Assembly: GCA_025059535.1 (NCBI GenBank)
Contig: JANXCX010000018.1
Span: 1-64,000 of the forward strand
DNA: 64,000 nucleotides
Direction: 5' to 3'
DNA from: Bacteroidia bacterium
Lineage (GTDB): Bacteria; Bacteroidota; Bacteroidia; SpSt-205
Shown one piece after another: positions 24,457-34,596 of this stretch. The notes beneath the pieces were generated by a model. The model ran no database searches, was not told the origin of the DNA, and saw nothing but the letters and a program-made list of their open reading frames with translations. Made by a program: the position numbers and the translations under genes. Position 1 is the first letter of the stretch; each line of letters starts with the position of its first letter.

Positions 24457-25803
24457 ATGTTCCGCAAGATTCTTATTGCGAATAGGGGGGAGATCGCCCT
24501 ACGAGTAATCCGCACGTGCAAGGAAATGGGCATACCTACCGTAGCGGTGTATTCTACGGCAGACCGTGAAAGCCTTCATGTGCGTTTTGCGGATGAGGCG
24601 GTGTGTATCGGGCCACCCCCCAGTAAGGACAGCTACCTCAACATCCCTGCCATTATCTCTGCCGTAGAGGTAACGGCGGCTGACGCTATCCATCCAGGCT
24701 ATGGGTTTCTCTCAGAAAATGAGCGCTTTGCCAGCATTTGCGCGGAGTATGGGGTCAAATTCATTGGCCCTTCGCCAGAGGCCATTGCGCTTATGGGCGA
24801 CAAGGCTACGGCGCGGGCGACAGCCCAGAAAGCCGGCGTGCCCGTAGTACCCGGGTCGGAAGGCGTCCTGAGTAACCTAAGTGAAGCCCGTCGCGTGGCT
24901 CAGGAGATAGGGTATCCTGTACTCCTTAAGGCCACCGCTGGCGGGGGCGGAAAAGGCATGCGTGTCGTATGGAAGCCCAGTGACTTAGAAGATGCCTGGA
25001 ATATTGCGCGGGCTGAAGCCAAGGCCGCCTTCGGTAATGAAGGCCTCTACATGGAGAAGTACATTCAAAATCCGCGCCACATTGAAATTCAGGTAGTAGG
25101 GGACCAGTATGGTAACGTATCGCACCTCTCCGAGCGGGATTGTACGATTCAGCGCCGCCATCAGAAGCTTATAGAAGAAGCCCCTAGCCCGATTCTCACA
25201 CCGGAACTACGCCGTGCCATTGGGGAGGCCGCCGTACGCCTGGCTAAGTTCATCCGCTATGAAAGCGCCGGCACCGTGGAATTCATCCTTGACCAGGATA
25301 CGGGCGAATACTACTTTATGGAAATGAACACCCGCATCCAAGTAGAGCACCCCGTTACAGAGGAAATCTTCTTCTTTGACCTTGTCAAAGAGCAGATCAA
25401 GGTAGCGGCGGGCGTCCCAGTGTCGGGCCGGCACTACTTTCCGGAAAATCGCTGGGCGATGGAGGTGCGTATCAACGCCGAAGACCCGTATAACGACTTT
25501 CGGCCTAGCCCTGGCCGCATTGAACACTATCACAAGCCCGGCGGCCACGGGGTGCGCGTAGATACGCACGCCTATGCTGGCTATACCATTCCACCTTATT
25601 ACGATTCGCTTATAGCTAAGCTAATCGTGGCCGACTTTTCCCGCGAAGAAGTAATCAATAAAATGCTGCGTGCCTTGGATGAGTTTATCATTGAAGGGCC
25701 AGGCCTCAAAACTACAATCCCGATTCTAAAAGAGATTTTGCGCACGGAGCAATTTCGTAAGGGCACCTATAATACGCGCTTTTTGGAGATGTGGAAGCAT
25801 TAG
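24457..25803 (+). CDS. accC: Biotin carboxylase subunit of acetyl-CoA carboxylase
   Basis: 448 residues, the standard length. [20 protein letters not shown] is the family N-terminus. The ATP-grasp glycine loop [48 protein letters not shown] and [16 protein letters not shown] contain the ATP and bicarbonate/biotin sites. It carboxylates biotin on AccB. The carboxyltransferase subunits are not in the window. Its stop codon lies directly in front of the next gene's promoter. Confidence 0.97.
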   Translation: MFRKILIANRGEIALRVIRTCKEMGIPTVAVYSTADRESLHVRFADEAVCIGPPPSKDSYLNIPAIISAVEVTAADAIHPGYGFLSENERFASICAEYGVKFIGPSPEAIALMGDKATARATAQKAGVPVVPGSEGVLSNLSEARRVAQEIGYPVLLKATAGGGGKGMRVVWKPSDLEDAWNIARAEAKAAFGNEGLYMEKYIQNPRHIEIQVVGDQYGNVSHLSERDCTIQRRHQKLIEEAPSPILTPELRRAIGEAAVRLAKFIRYESAGTVEFILDQDTGEYYFMEMNTRIQVEHPVTEEIFFFDLVKEQIKVAAGVPVSGRHYFPENRWAMEVRINAEDPYNDFRPSPGRIEHYHKPGGHGVRVDTHAYAGYTIPPYYDSLIAKLIVADFSREEVINKMLRALDEFIIEGPGLKTTIPILKEILRTEQFRKGTYNTRFLEMWKH

Positions 25804-25804
25804 A

Positions 25805-25812
25805 TATCTTTG
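25805..25812 (+). promoter_or_regulatory. -7 box TATCTTTG for the T9SS type B cargo gene
   Basis: Perfect consensus, one base after the accC stop; CAGAG separates it from the ATG at 25818. It decides against the upstream GTG 25791 as start. Confidence 0.65.
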
Positions 25813-25817
25813 CAGAG

Positions 25818-27683
25818 ATGCCGTGGTGGGTACTTGGGCTAGGGGGGGTGTGGGCGATGGCTCAGACGCTGAGCAATTGGGGCGAACGGATTCGGACCGT
25901 GCCCGGTACTTTGGTAAGCGTCGTGGGCAGTGTAACAAATCGGCAGGGGGGCAGTTGGTACCATTCCGGGGCGCTTTATGTTACGGACACGCTGGATAAT
26001 CGGGCCGGCAACGAGATGTTTCGGGCGACCTTCCCCGATAATCGCCCCGTAAGCCCCGGGAAAGTACAACTGCGCGGCGGCTATCAGTGGATTACGGGCA
26101 CTGATCCGATTCACTTTGACACGCTAGAGCTGCGTGGTACCTCCAGTAAAAATCTCGCGCTGGCGGCCTACGTGCGCCACTGGCTGGATTTGGGCGACCG
26201 CATGCTGAATACCCACGCTTTTGTACTTTACCACCAAAATCCTGAGCCGGCCTCCATAGTGCGTGGGGAAGGCTTTGTGCGGTCGGCGCTGGGAGGAGCT
26301 CTGGCGCGCTACTGCCACACTGGTGCGCGCTACCTCTACCCTGTAGGTGATTCAGTACCCGTTCTGCGCTATCGCCCTGTTTATATTACCCCTACCCAGC
26401 CGGGGCTTTATCCTGTGCGGTTTGCGGCGGTAGATGCCACCCTTGAGGGGTATGACCGCAGCCGGCGACCTCCCACTTTTTGCCTTATCAACCCCGACTT
26501 CTTCCATCATGTGGGCGGCCCAGCTGGAGGCGTACTGGAAATTGCCTTTGACCCTATACAGGATGGTGCCTATGACGCTACGGCCCACTGGCGCGGCACT
26601 CGCTGGGATAGCATAGGCGGCGCCGTCCAAAATGGTGCGCCGCTCGTCTTTCTGGTTCAAACGGTAGCTACCTTCTCCCCTACTCCGTTTGCTTTAGCGG
26701 TACGCCAGCCTTATGCCCAACTCGTAGTGCGCGGGGATACGGCGCTATGCCCTGGCGACTCCGTCCAACTTACGGTAGAACCCTACAACCCCAGCTGGAC
26801 CTACATCTGGAATACCGGTAGCACAGGGCCTACCTTATGGGTGCGCACTCCGGGGACCTATTTTGTCACGGTACGCGCGGCTCTTGGGTGCCAGTATACC
26901 AGCGCACCCGTAACTATTCGCGGCCTACCCGCTCCTTCTATTACTTTGCATCCCCCCTCACCTCAGGCGCTCTGTCCGGGCCAGAGTCTCCGGCTTGTAG
27001 CCTCGCCGGCTCAAAGCTACCGCTGGTTCTATGAAGGCCAGCTTGTGCCGGGAGCTACAGACTCAGTATTAGTGGTCTCCCAACCAGGACGCTATGTGGT
27101 GGAGGGTTTACAGGTTTGCGGTTGGGCGCGTAGTGAGCCCTTTGTGCTTAGCCATTATCCTAAGCCGCGGGCCTTCTTTACCGTCCAGCCGCCTGATACG
27201 GTGGAGTTTGGACAGCCTGTTACTTTCCTGGACGCAAGCCAAGGCGGCACCCCTCTCCAGTGGATCATCGGCGGACAGAGCTTTCCTGGAAGTCCCACCC
27301 TAACCTACGCTTTTGGCCGAGACTCTACGCACCTTGTTATCCTCATCGTCCAAAACGAGCACGGCTGCCGTGACACCTTCACCCGCTCTATCTATGTGCG
27401 GCCTTTCTCGGGCATATTTATCCCTACGGCTTTTTCGCCAAATGGGGACGGGATAAACGACGAATTTCTGATTGTCTCCCCGCCTTTAGAGTGGAGCCGG
27501 CTGCGTATCTACTCGCGATGGGGGCATCTCATTCGGGAGATTGTGGGCTATCCTCTCCGCTGGGACGGCCGCACACAGAGTGGGGAGCCTGTCCCTGAAG
27601 ACGCCTACACCTTCATATTTGAGGGACGCCTATTTTCTGGCCAAACCTTTCTACGGACGGGTACTATTACCCTTCTGCGCTAG
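25818..27683 (+). CDS. Secreted protein with type IX secretion type B (gliding-associated) C-terminal domain
   Basis: 621 residues. The signal peptide WVLGLGGVWAMAQ is followed by an unassigned N-terminal region (30-300) and Ig/PKD-like modules (about 320-530) with paired Cys in LCPGDSVQL, LCPGQSLRL and a PKD-like AFFTVQPPDTVEFGQPVTFLDAS. The C-terminal CHU_C-type domain is unmistakable: IFIPTAFSPNGDGINDEF...RIYSRWGHLI...WDGRTQSGEPVPEDAYTF. Such proteins cross the outer membrane through T9SS and stay on the surface. Function of the passenger unknown. Its TAG interlocks with the hflX stop. Confidence 0.92.
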   Translation: MPWWVLGLGGVWAMAQTLSNWGERIRTVPGTLVSVVGSVTNRQGGSWYHSGALYVTDTLDNRAGNEMFRATFPDNRPVSPGKVQLRGGYQWITGTDPIHFDTLELRGTSSKNLALAAYVRHWLDLGDRMLNTHAFVLYHQNPEPASIVRGEGFVRSALGGALARYCHTGARYLYPVGDSVPVLRYRPVYITPTQPGLYPVRFAAVDATLEGYDRSRRPPTFCLINPDFFHHVGGPAGGVLEIAFDPIQDGAYDATAHWRGTRWDSIGGAVQNGAPLVFLVQTVATFSPTPFALAVRQPYAQLVVRGDTALCPGDSVQLTVEPYNPSWTYIWNTGSTGPTLWVRTPGTYFVTVRAALGCQYTSAPVTIRGLPAPSITLHPPSPQALCPGQSLRLVASPAQSYRWFYEGQLVPGATDSVLVVSQPGRYVVEGLQVCGWARSEPFVLSHYPKPRAFFTVQPPDTVEFGQPVTFLDASQGGTPLQWIIGGQSFPGSPTLTYAFGRDSTHLVILIVQNEHGCRDTFTRSIYVRPFSGIFIPTAFSPNGDGINDEFLIVSPPLEWSRLRIYSRWGHLIREIVGYPLRWDGRTQSGEPVPEDAYTFIFEGRLFSGQTFLRTGTITLLR

Positions 27684-28837
27684 GCCTGAGCCCTTTCTTG
27701 GACCTTAGGCAGCGCCCGCAGAAGCCGGACAAGCTCCTGATGAAGCACCTCAATATTCTCTCGCTGCGTAACGGATACAAAGACTGTGGGATAAGGGCTC
27801 TGGGCACGCCAGCTTACCTCCACCAGTTCCCGTTGGGCTGGGGAGAGGCGATCTATTTTATTCATTACCACCAGAATCGGAATGTGCGCCGCGCCAATCC
27901 GCTCAAGGGTACGTTCTACCGTACGCAGCTGCTCTAAATACCCCGGGGAGCTGGCATCTACCACTAAAAGGAGCAGGTCAGCCTCGCGCACCTCCTCAAG
28001 AGTAGTGTAGAAAGCCTCAAGAAGCCGAGGCGGCAGCTTACGAATAAACCCAACGGTATCCGAAAGAAGGAAGGTAAGGCCCTCCAGCATTACGCGCCGA
28101 GTGGTAGTGTCCAAGGTGGCAAAAAGCCTATCGGCCACGAGTACAGGGGCTTTGGTAATAAGGCGCATGAGGGAGGACTTTCCGACATTAGTGTAGCCGA
28201 CCAGCGCCACGCGCGGCAGAGCCGACCGCCCCGCGCGCCGAACCTGAGCCTGACGCTGAATATGAGCCAGCTGGTGGCGGAGGCGCTTTATCTGCTCCCG
28301 CACCTTTCGCCGATCTATTTCTAGCTGCTGCTCACCGCCGCCGGCCCGCAGCCCTATCCCACCACGTTCGCGCGAGAGGTGCGTCCAACGATGGGCCAGA
28401 CGCGGCAGCTCATACTCTAAGCGGGCCAGAGCCACCTGAGCTTTAGCCTGTGCCGTACGCGCATTGCGGGCAAAAATGTCCAAAATGAGACCCTCGCGGT
28501 CAGTTACAGGTTTATTCCACCGCTCCTCCAGGTTGCGCACTTGGACGGGCGAAAGGTCGGCATCCACCAGCACAAAATCTACGCTCCCTCCCTGCGCCTC
28601 TAAAAACCGTTGCACTTCTTCCACGCGGCCCTTTGTAAGGAACGTAGCGGGGTCAGGCGAGCGCCAGGAGTAGGTGAAGACGTGCGTAATCGTGTGGCCT
28701 GCACTGCGCACTAAAAAGAGAAGCTCTTCTAGGTATTCTTCTTTTTGCTCGGGGCTTTCGTTTGCCCCCTCTATGCGTACCACGAGGGCTCTGAGAGCTG
28801 GGAGGGAGTTAGCCTGAGGAGAAGAAGAAGGGGTCAT
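27680..28837 (-). CDS. hflX: GTPase HflX
   Basis: 385 residues. N-terminal HflX domain with VDFVLVDADLSPVQVRNLEE, then the glycine-rich hinge RERGGIGLRAGGGEQQLEIDRR. The G domain contains VALVGYTNVGKSSL (P-loop), DTTTRRV, LLSDTVGFIRKLP (G3) and VMNKID (G4). HflX is a ribosome-associated GTPase that splits stalled or heat-damaged ribosomes. Its ATG overlaps the stop of the PQQ-repeat gene (ATGA). Confidence 0.95.
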   Translation of the reverse strand: MTPSSSPQANSLPALRALVVRIEGANESPEQKEEYLEELLFLVRSAGHTITHVFTYSWRSPDPATFLTKGRVEEVQRFLEAQGGSVDFVLVDADLSPVQVRNLEERWNKPVTDREGLILDIFARNARTAQAKAQVALARLEYELPRLAHRWTHLSRERGGIGLRAGGGEQQLEIDRRKVREQIKRLRHQLAHIQRQAQVRRAGRSALPRVALVGYTNVGKSSLMRLITKAPVLVADRLFATLDTTTRRVMLEGLTFLLSDTVGFIRKLPPRLLEAFYTTLEEVREADLLLLVVDASSPGYLEQLRTVERTLERIGAAHIPILVVMNKIDRLSPAQRELVEVSWRAQSPYPTVFVSVTQRENIEVLHQELVRLLRALPKVQERAQA

Positions 28838-30843
28838 TCACTCAGCGCATAGGCTCGGAGAGTGCGCCCTTCTCGGGCAAATACGCGCCGCTCCAGCGGG
28901 TCTACCTCATACAGGTCATAGGCGCTCAGCGCAGGCCGGCCAAGCGGCACTTCCATAAGGGGGGCACAACGGCTTCGATCAAAGGTGTAGAGGAACAAAC
29001 GGTCCTCTTTGAGGCCTGCTAGGAAAAGCAGAGGGCCGAGGCTATCGGCTTGGGCGCGGCGCCGCTTGACAATTCCTTCCCATAGCACGTCCCCGAGCAG
29101 AGCTGTGCCGAATGCTCCCAGACCCAAAGCAGCCGACTGGAGGTTACGTCGGAGCGAAATGGCGGTATTCCGTTGGGAAGTGGAACTCTCTTCAAGCCCA
29201 AGGAGAGCGAGGCTCATTTGAGTCAAACACGCAGAGGTAGCGTAAGCTCCTAAGGCCGCCGCTGCACCTAATAGCCGGATAGCTGCTGGCTGCGCAGGCA
29301 CGGCGCGCTCAAATTGACATTTCAATTCTCCTGCTGGGGTCAGGCCATAGACCGCTGAGCCACCCCACACCCAAAGAAGCCCCTGAGCGTTATCGTAAAG
29401 AAGACCTTGAGGGGGATCCTGGACGAGGTTTCGCAGAGGGCTTCCAATAGGCTGTGGGGTAGAAGCGCCTGCATCCCAACGATAAACCTGACCCGTTTCA
29501 TCTACTATAAAGGCCTGGGCTATGCCCCCTTCTTCGCGCAGGGCAAATGGCACTTCAGCGGGACGCCGAATAGGCTTCTCCCATAAGATATCACCCGACT
29601 CTGAGAGGCCTTGCAGGCGCGCCGAAGTTTGTACCAGTATCCCGCCAGCGAAACTTGCCGCATGTAGAAGCGATCCAGGGAGCGAAAGGGCCTGTCGAAA
29701 AAGAAAGCGCCCTTGAGGAATGTCTAAGATATTGACTACGGTTTGCCAGCGGTCGCGCGGCTCATTCCTTAGGCCACGCCAGCTGCGCTCACGCACAAAG
29801 AGGCAAAACAGCCGATCTTCCGAAAGCGGAATATAGCCTACAAGGAGCCCCGGCACTTGAAGGGGCTCTGGCCACGCTAATCCGCCGTCCGTATAACGGA
29901 TGAGCAGGGCCTGAGGCGGAAAGAAGAGATTACGCCCGGTAGACGCCTCTTGGGAGCCCGGTTGTACATCATCCGTGAAGACCAACAGCCCTGCTTCACT
30001 GCTAAAGGCGCCTACAAGATTGTTTCGGCGTATTTCGGGTAAGCGGTTCCACACCGCTACTCCATCCTTTCGCCGTACAGCTATCAGACGCCCACGCGTA
30101 AAGCCTATCACATAGTCGCGCGCTTCATCTATAAAGAGGTAAGTGCCTGTGATGGCACGCAGCGTAAAGCCCTCTACTACGGGGGCCCGCCATCGCACCG
30201 TCCCTGTACGAGCTTCTACGGCATAGAGGGCCTGCTGAGTCAAGTAGTACAGGTCGCCGCCGTAGGCGATAAGCTCCCCTAAGAGGTATTCGCTCCCAGG
30301 TTTCTTCCCCGCTGGCTGGCGCCAAAGCAGCGCCCCTGTGCGAGCATCATAGGCCGCTAAAATGGAAGTCTGTGAACTGATAAACTTCTTAGGATTATCC
30401 GCTCCAGCACTATGAATTACTAGAATGCCCTGCTCGGGAATGAATCGACGCCCAATTACCCATGTGAAACCCTCTTTTTGGGCACGCAGAGAAAAGATTT
30501 CTCTACCTGTGAGCGCATTTATGACCTGGTAGGGTTCTAGGCGCCAGGAGGGGTAGGCCCTATCTACTGAGTCGGGCGGTGTATTGGGGCTGAGGGGAAT
30601 AATCTGCCCGGCTTCTACCAGAGGATATCCATCCAAAAGACGCCAGCCCGAGCGGAAGGTTTGACAGGCGCCACAGCGCCAAATGATCTGCCCATCCTTG
30701 GCAGAGAGCACATACAGCTCCCGATTGGTCCAAATAAGTAAATTCCCATCCGGCAAAAGCTGCATATCGGCCTGAGCGGGGAGCGTATGTTCCCAGAGAA
30801 GGGTTTGAAGCCAGATGAATAGGCTAGCGGCGAGGTATCCCAT
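28834..30843 (-). CDS. PQQ-type beta-propeller protein, exported
   Basis: 669 residues. A signal-like hydrophobic N-terminus (4-16) precedes several propeller blades of the PQQ/quinoprotein type: VLSAKDGQIIWRCGAC, AYDARTGALLWRQPAG, AVEARTGTVRWRAPV, AVRRKDGVAVWNR and SESGDILWEKPI. Two hydrophobic segments near the C-terminus (about 525-555 and 570-595) could be membrane spans, which is unusual for a soluble propeller. No cofactor-binding or enzyme motif is clear; it may be a structural or protein-binding propeller like BamB. Middle gene of DUF4139-PQQ-hflX. Confidence 0.8.
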   Translation of the reverse strand: MGYLAASLFIWLQTLLWEHTLPAQADMQLLPDGNLLIWTNRELYVLSAKDGQIIWRCGACQTFRSGWRLLDGYPLVEAGQIIPLSPNTPPDSVDRAYPSWRLEPYQVINALTGREIFSLRAQKEGFTWVIGRRFIPEQGILVIHSAGADNPKKFISSQTSILAAYDARTGALLWRQPAGKKPGSEYLLGELIAYGGDLYYLTQQALYAVEARTGTVRWRAPVVEGFTLRAITGTYLFIDEARDYVIGFTRGRLIAVRRKDGVAVWNRLPEIRRNNLVGAFSSEAGLLVFTDDVQPGSQEASTGRNLFFPPQALLIRYTDGGLAWPEPLQVPGLLVGYIPLSEDRLFCLFVRERSWRGLRNEPRDRWQTVVNILDIPQGRFLFRQALSLPGSLLHAASFAGGILVQTSARLQGLSESGDILWEKPIRRPAEVPFALREEGGIAQAFIVDETGQVYRWDAGASTPQPIGSPLRNLVQDPPQGLLYDNAQGLLWVWGGSAVYGLTPAGELKCQFERAVPAQPAAIRLLGAAAALGAYATSACLTQMSLALLGLEESSTSQRNTAISLRRNLQSAALGLGAFGTALLGDVLWEGIVKRRRAQADSLGPLLFLAGLKEDRLFLYTFDRSRCAPLMEVPLGRPALSAYDLYEVDPLERRVFAREGRTLRAYALSE

Positions 30844-30846
30844 ACC

Positions 30847-32172
30847 CTATCGCGAAGGTAGGAAAATCTCATAAGCATACTCCAGCGTTTCTACGCTCCC
30901 TGGTCGTAAGAGAATTTCCCAAGATAAAAGGTGGCAGAGGTTTGTGCCGCGCCGCTCAGGAAGCCGGGTAGCGCGCGCAAAACCCAAACGCTCAGATAAA
31001 GGTACGCCAGTTATACGCTTTTCTAAGATAAGGCGAATCTCTCTATTAGTACCATTCTGTATGCGTAGGCTACCTGCAAGCCATACCTTATGGCCTAATA
31101 AGGGTTCTTTGACTTTTTCGCGGCGTACCTCGCTCTCTTGTGCCCGTATTTGCAGATTTGGCGTGGAGGCCAAGGGTAAGTAGCCCGAAGCCAGTGGAGG
31201 TACTGTAGGGAGGTAGGATTGCGTCAGAATATTCCCTGCTTCGTCCAAAATATCCACTGCCCCTGAGGGTAAGGTGATTTTTTCGGTATTTAGGACTTGA
31301 AGGGAGCGCTCGGCTGTGCCCTTCCATGAAGTAAGCTGGAAAGGCTCTAAACTCTCCACTAAATCAGGAAGAGATACGCGATACACTTCCGTGTAGGGCA
31401 GTTCGGCTTGCAGAAGGGTAAGGCGCTTCGCTGCGCCTATTACAAAGCGCTGCATGGGCAGATGCCAACTAAAGCCTACACTGCTATCACTTTCAGTTTG
31501 TATGATGTAAAGCTCTACTGGATAGGCATTTTCGTTTAGAGGGGGTAGCTCTATCCATGTCGTGAGAGCTAGGCGGGTAGGGCCTATCAAACGCATGAGA
31601 TGGCGCGCCCGCCACGGGGCTAGGGAATCCCAGCCCATCACGCTCAACCGCCCTAAAGAGAGCGCGGTATCCGTTTCTACTGTGAGGCGCCAGGCCGGAT
31701 AAACGCACTGAGCGGGCGCATTCCCTTCTACCCGCGCCAGGCGCAGCAGTTCCCCTGGTACCCACAGCCGTTCTTGGTTGGGCCGGCGCAGAAGCACATC
31801 GCCCCGAGTATTTACCATCTCCAAAGTGCCATTTGTTTCTTCCCACTCCTTGCCCGCTTCATAAAGCAGCCACACGGGCCCCCCAATGTGAGCCCGTAGA
31901 AAATCGCTAAGCGTGGTAGGCAGCTCAATTGGAGGCCCTTGAAGGGTATCCGGCACATAATGCCAGTTCCGAATCCGATACTCCGGTTGCGGCAAGGGGT
32001 AGAAAGGATACCTTGTGGCCGGTAGGCGTGCCACGGCTACCGCGTGAGGCATCGGTAGCATCGCCTCCCGCAACCATACCACCCGCCCAGAACTATAATA
32101 GGTAAGGCGTGTCAGGGGCAGGAGCATCTGAGCCCAGCCCCAAGCTATGACGCCACCCCATAGCTTTGCCAT
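30847..32172 (-). CDS. DUF4139-like exported protein
   Basis: 441 residues with a short hydrophobic leader. The C-terminal half has DUF4139 character: ITLPSGAVDILDEAGNIL, a hinge with PLASTPNLQIRAQES, then RIQNGTNREIRLILEKRI and SWEILLRPGSVETLEYAYEI, matching the beta-rich pattern of that domain. Family members occur in mucoidy inhibitor-A-type proteins, with no known enzymatic activity. The perfect -7 box is 7 nt upstream of the ATG. Starts the operon with the propeller protein and hflX; divergent from priA. Confidence 0.65.
   Translation of the reverse strand: MAKLWGGVIAWGWAQMLLPLTRLTYYSSGRVVWLREAMLPMPHAVAVARLPATRYPFYPLPQPEYRIRNWHYVPDTLQGPPIELPTTLSDFLRAHIGGPVWLLYEAGKEWEETNGTLEMVNTRGDVLLRRPNQERLWVPGELLRLARVEGNAPAQCVYPAWRLTVETDTALSLGRLSVMGWDSLAPWRARHLMRLIGPTRLALTTWIELPPLNENAYPVELYIIQTESDSSVGFSWHLPMQRFVIGAAKRLTLLQAELPYTEVYRVSLPDLVESLEPFQLTSWKGTAERSLQVLNTEKITLPSGAVDILDEAGNILTQSYLPTVPPLASGYLPLASTPNLQIRAQESEVRREKVKEPLLGHKVWLAGSLRIQNGTNREIRLILEKRITGVPLSERLGFARATRLPERRGTNLCHLLSWEILLRPGSVETLEYAYEIFLPSR
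32161..32168 (+). promoter_or_regulatory. -7 box TAGCTTTG for priA
   Basis: Perfect consensus located inside the first codons of the divergent DUF4139 gene, 19 nt before the priA ATG at 32188. Confidence 0.6.
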
Positions 32173-32179
32173 GCAAAGG

Positions 32180-32187
32180 CAAAAATA
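32180..32187 (-). promoter_or_regulatory. -7 box TATTTTTG for the DUF4139-PQQ-hflX operon
   Basis: Perfect consensus directly abutting the priA ATG; 7 nt (CCTTTGC) before the ATG at 32172. Confidence 0.65.
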
Positions 32188-34596
32188 ATGTGGGGCTTAG
32201 TTTGGGTTCGGAAGTCTGGGCTGAAGGCACTCACCTATATCTTACCTGACCTGTGGGGCCCTTACCAGCGGGGGCTGCGCGTATTAGTACCGCTGGGAAA
32301 GCACAATTTTCCCCATATCGGCCTGATTATGGGCGTCTATGAGACCCCCCCACCTTTTCCCAACCTAAAACCTATCCTCCAGAAGTTGGATACCGAGCCC
32401 CTTTACGATGAGGCCGCTTTACAGTTTTTTGAATGGTTGGCCTCTTACTACATGGCTTTACCGGGGGATGTGGCTTGCACTATTCTGCCGGGGCGGGTGG
32501 GTGGTATAGCGGATTGGAAGGTTTCTTGGGTAGCGGAGCTTGATGCCCCTGTCTTAGCGCCCAAGAAGCTGTACCTGAAGCTGCGCAATCAGCCTACCTT
32601 TTCGGTACGGCGGGTGGCAGCCCAGCTAGGTTTGAGGCCTTCCCAGGTTTTTCGGGCCGTGCGCCAGTGGTTCAAAGCCGGCCAGGTACGGCTAGAAGCC
32701 TTGGTGCGTCAAAGCGCGCGCCTTCCGCCTTCCTTCTTAGAAATAGATCCTGCTTATCAAAACTCCGCCGCCTTCAAAGCGGTGTGGGAAAACTTACCTG
32801 AGGCGCAGCAGGCCTTGGCCATGCGGATTCTGCAGGCTACCTTACGGCAAGAGCCCCTGGCTTATGCGCACCTGCGGCGTACGCAAGGAAAAGCGCTCAG
32901 GCCCCTTCTGCGCCTGGGCTTAGTGCGCTGTGTGCCAGCAAGCCGCTACTATGAAAAGCTCTACGCCCGCCCCCTTCAGGCTTACACCCTTACCCCAGCC
33001 CAGCAGGCCGCTCTAACGGAGATTAAGCAGGCTCTGGCTGATCAGCCTACCCGCCCCGTGCTCCTTTACGGCGTTACAGCCAGCGGCAAAACCTTCATTT
33101 TCATGGAGCTGATGCGGAGCTACCTTCAGGCCGGCAAGCAGGTGCTCTACCTCCTTCCCGAAATAGCCCTTACTAAGCAGACGCTAGATCGGCTGCGGGC
33201 TACATTTGGTGAGGCGCTAGCCCTTTATCACAGCGGCCTTAGCGAAGCCGAGCGCTTCCGCCTCTGGAAAGCCGTCCGAGAAGATGTGGTGGATGTAATT
33301 GTGGGGACGCGCTCCGCTCTCTTCCTACCTTTCCTTCGGCTGGGACTTATTTTGGTAGATGAGGAACATGATCCCGCCTATGGTCAAGAGGGACGCGCCC
33401 CGCTCTATCAGGCGCGCGATGCGGCTATCTACTATGCCCGACTGCGCCAAATCCCCATAGTCCTTGGCTCGGCTACCCCTGCGTTAGAGAGTTATTTCAA
33501 CGCGCAGCAAGGTAAATACGCCTGGGTAACTCTCACGGAAAAAGCCCTTCCTACCCTTCCACCCGAGCTATATACCGTAGATATGCGCACTGAACTGCGC
33601 GCACACCTAAGCATGGGGGTCTTTTCGTCCACTCTGGTAGAACTTTTGGAAGAGATGCTCCAGCAGGGGCGTCAGGCTATTCTTTTTCGCAATCGGCGCG
33701 GGTATGCCTCCTTGCTCCTATGTTCCGTGTGCGGCCATCTGTGGGAATGCCCAAATTGTGCGGTAAGCCTGACTTACCACAAATCCCATGAAGTCCTTAT
33801 ATGCCACTACTGTGGCCATCGGGCTGTAGTGCCAGCACACTGCCCTGTATGCGGTAGTCAAAAGACTAATCTTCTAGGCGTAGGCACGCAGCGTATAGAA
33901 GAGCAGCTCAAGCAGTTTTTCCCTCATGCGCGCGTGCTGCGAATGGACCGCGATACCACGCGCGGCTCGGGCTATAGTGCCATCATAGCTGCCTTTGAGC
34001 GGGGTGAGGCCGATATCCTAATAGGTACGCAGATGGTTACCAAAGGTCTAGACTTTGAGCGGGTGGGACTGGTAGGCGTTTTGTACGCTGATGCGCTTTT
34101 GGCGCGGCAAGATTTTCGGGCCGAAGAGCGCGCCTATCAGCTGCTTGTTCAGCTTATGGGCCGCGCCGGCCGGTACGGCAGCCAAAGCTACATAGTTATT
34201 CAGACTTTTCGGCCGCAACACCCGATTTTCCAGCAGCTTACCTTACCTTTTCCCGTCTATGCGGAGGCAGCCTTGGAGAAGCGCCGCACCTATGGCTACC
34301 CGCCTTACCGACGGCTTATTCAAGTATATCTTCACCACCCGCATACAGCTACCCTAGAAACTCAAGCGCATCAGTGGGGGGACCTCCTGCGACGGGCCCG
34401 ACTGGGGGAGGTACTTGGGCCAGTTTATGCGGAGCCGACACGGATACGCCGACATTACCGCATGCAGCTGTTATGGAAACTTCCTCTTATCTATGATATT
34501 CGCGGCGTGCGTCAGTACTTAGAACGCCTGGGGGAGGCGCACTATCGGCGGTGGGGTCGTACGGCCGCACGCCTAACCTTCCGCGTAGATCCCTAA
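32188..34596 (+). CDS. priA: Primosomal helicase PriA
   Basis: 802 residues. N-terminal 3'-DNA-binding region (1-100), winged helix, then superfamily 2 helicase: Walker A GVTASGKT, LLPEIALTKQ, DEEHD, LGSATPALES. The zinc-binding insertion CSVCGHLWECPNC...CHYCGH...CPVCG carries the expected eight Cys, and GTQMVTKGLDFERV and LMGRAGR complete the helicase motifs. PriA reloads the replisome at stalled forks. Stop TAA interlocks with the S9 peptidase TAG at 34593-34596. Confidence 0.96.
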   Translation: MWGLVWVRKSGLKALTYILPDLWGPYQRGLRVLVPLGKHNFPHIGLIMGVYETPPPFPNLKPILQKLDTEPLYDEAALQFFEWLASYYMALPGDVACTILPGRVGGIADWKVSWVAELDAPVLAPKKLYLKLRNQPTFSVRRVAAQLGLRPSQVFRAVRQWFKAGQVRLEALVRQSARLPPSFLEIDPAYQNSAAFKAVWENLPEAQQALAMRILQATLRQEPLAYAHLRRTQGKALRPLLRLGLVRCVPASRYYEKLYARPLQAYTLTPAQQAALTEIKQALADQPTRPVLLYGVTASGKTFIFMELMRSYLQAGKQVLYLLPEIALTKQTLDRLRATFGEALALYHSGLSEAERFRLWKAVREDVVDVIVGTRSALFLPFLRLGLILVDEEHDPAYGQEGRAPLYQARDAAIYYARLRQIPIVLGSATPALESYFNAQQGKYAWVTLTEKALPTLPPELYTVDMRTELRAHLSMGVFSSTLVELLEEMLQQGRQAILFRNRRGYASLLLCSVCGHLWECPNCAVSLTYHKSHEVLICHYCGHRAVVPAHCPVCGSQKTNLLGVGTQRIEEQLKQFFPHARVLRMDRDTTRGSGYSAIIAAFERGEADILIGTQMVTKGLDFERVGLVGVLYADALLARQDFRAEERAYQLLVQLMGRAGRYGSQSYIVIQTFRPQHPIFQQLTLPFPVYAEAALEKRRTYGYPPYRRLIQVYLHHPHTATLETQAHQWGDLLRRARLGEVLGPVYAEPTRIRRHYRMQLLWKLPLIYDIRGVRQYLERLGEAHYRRWGRTAARLTFRVDP

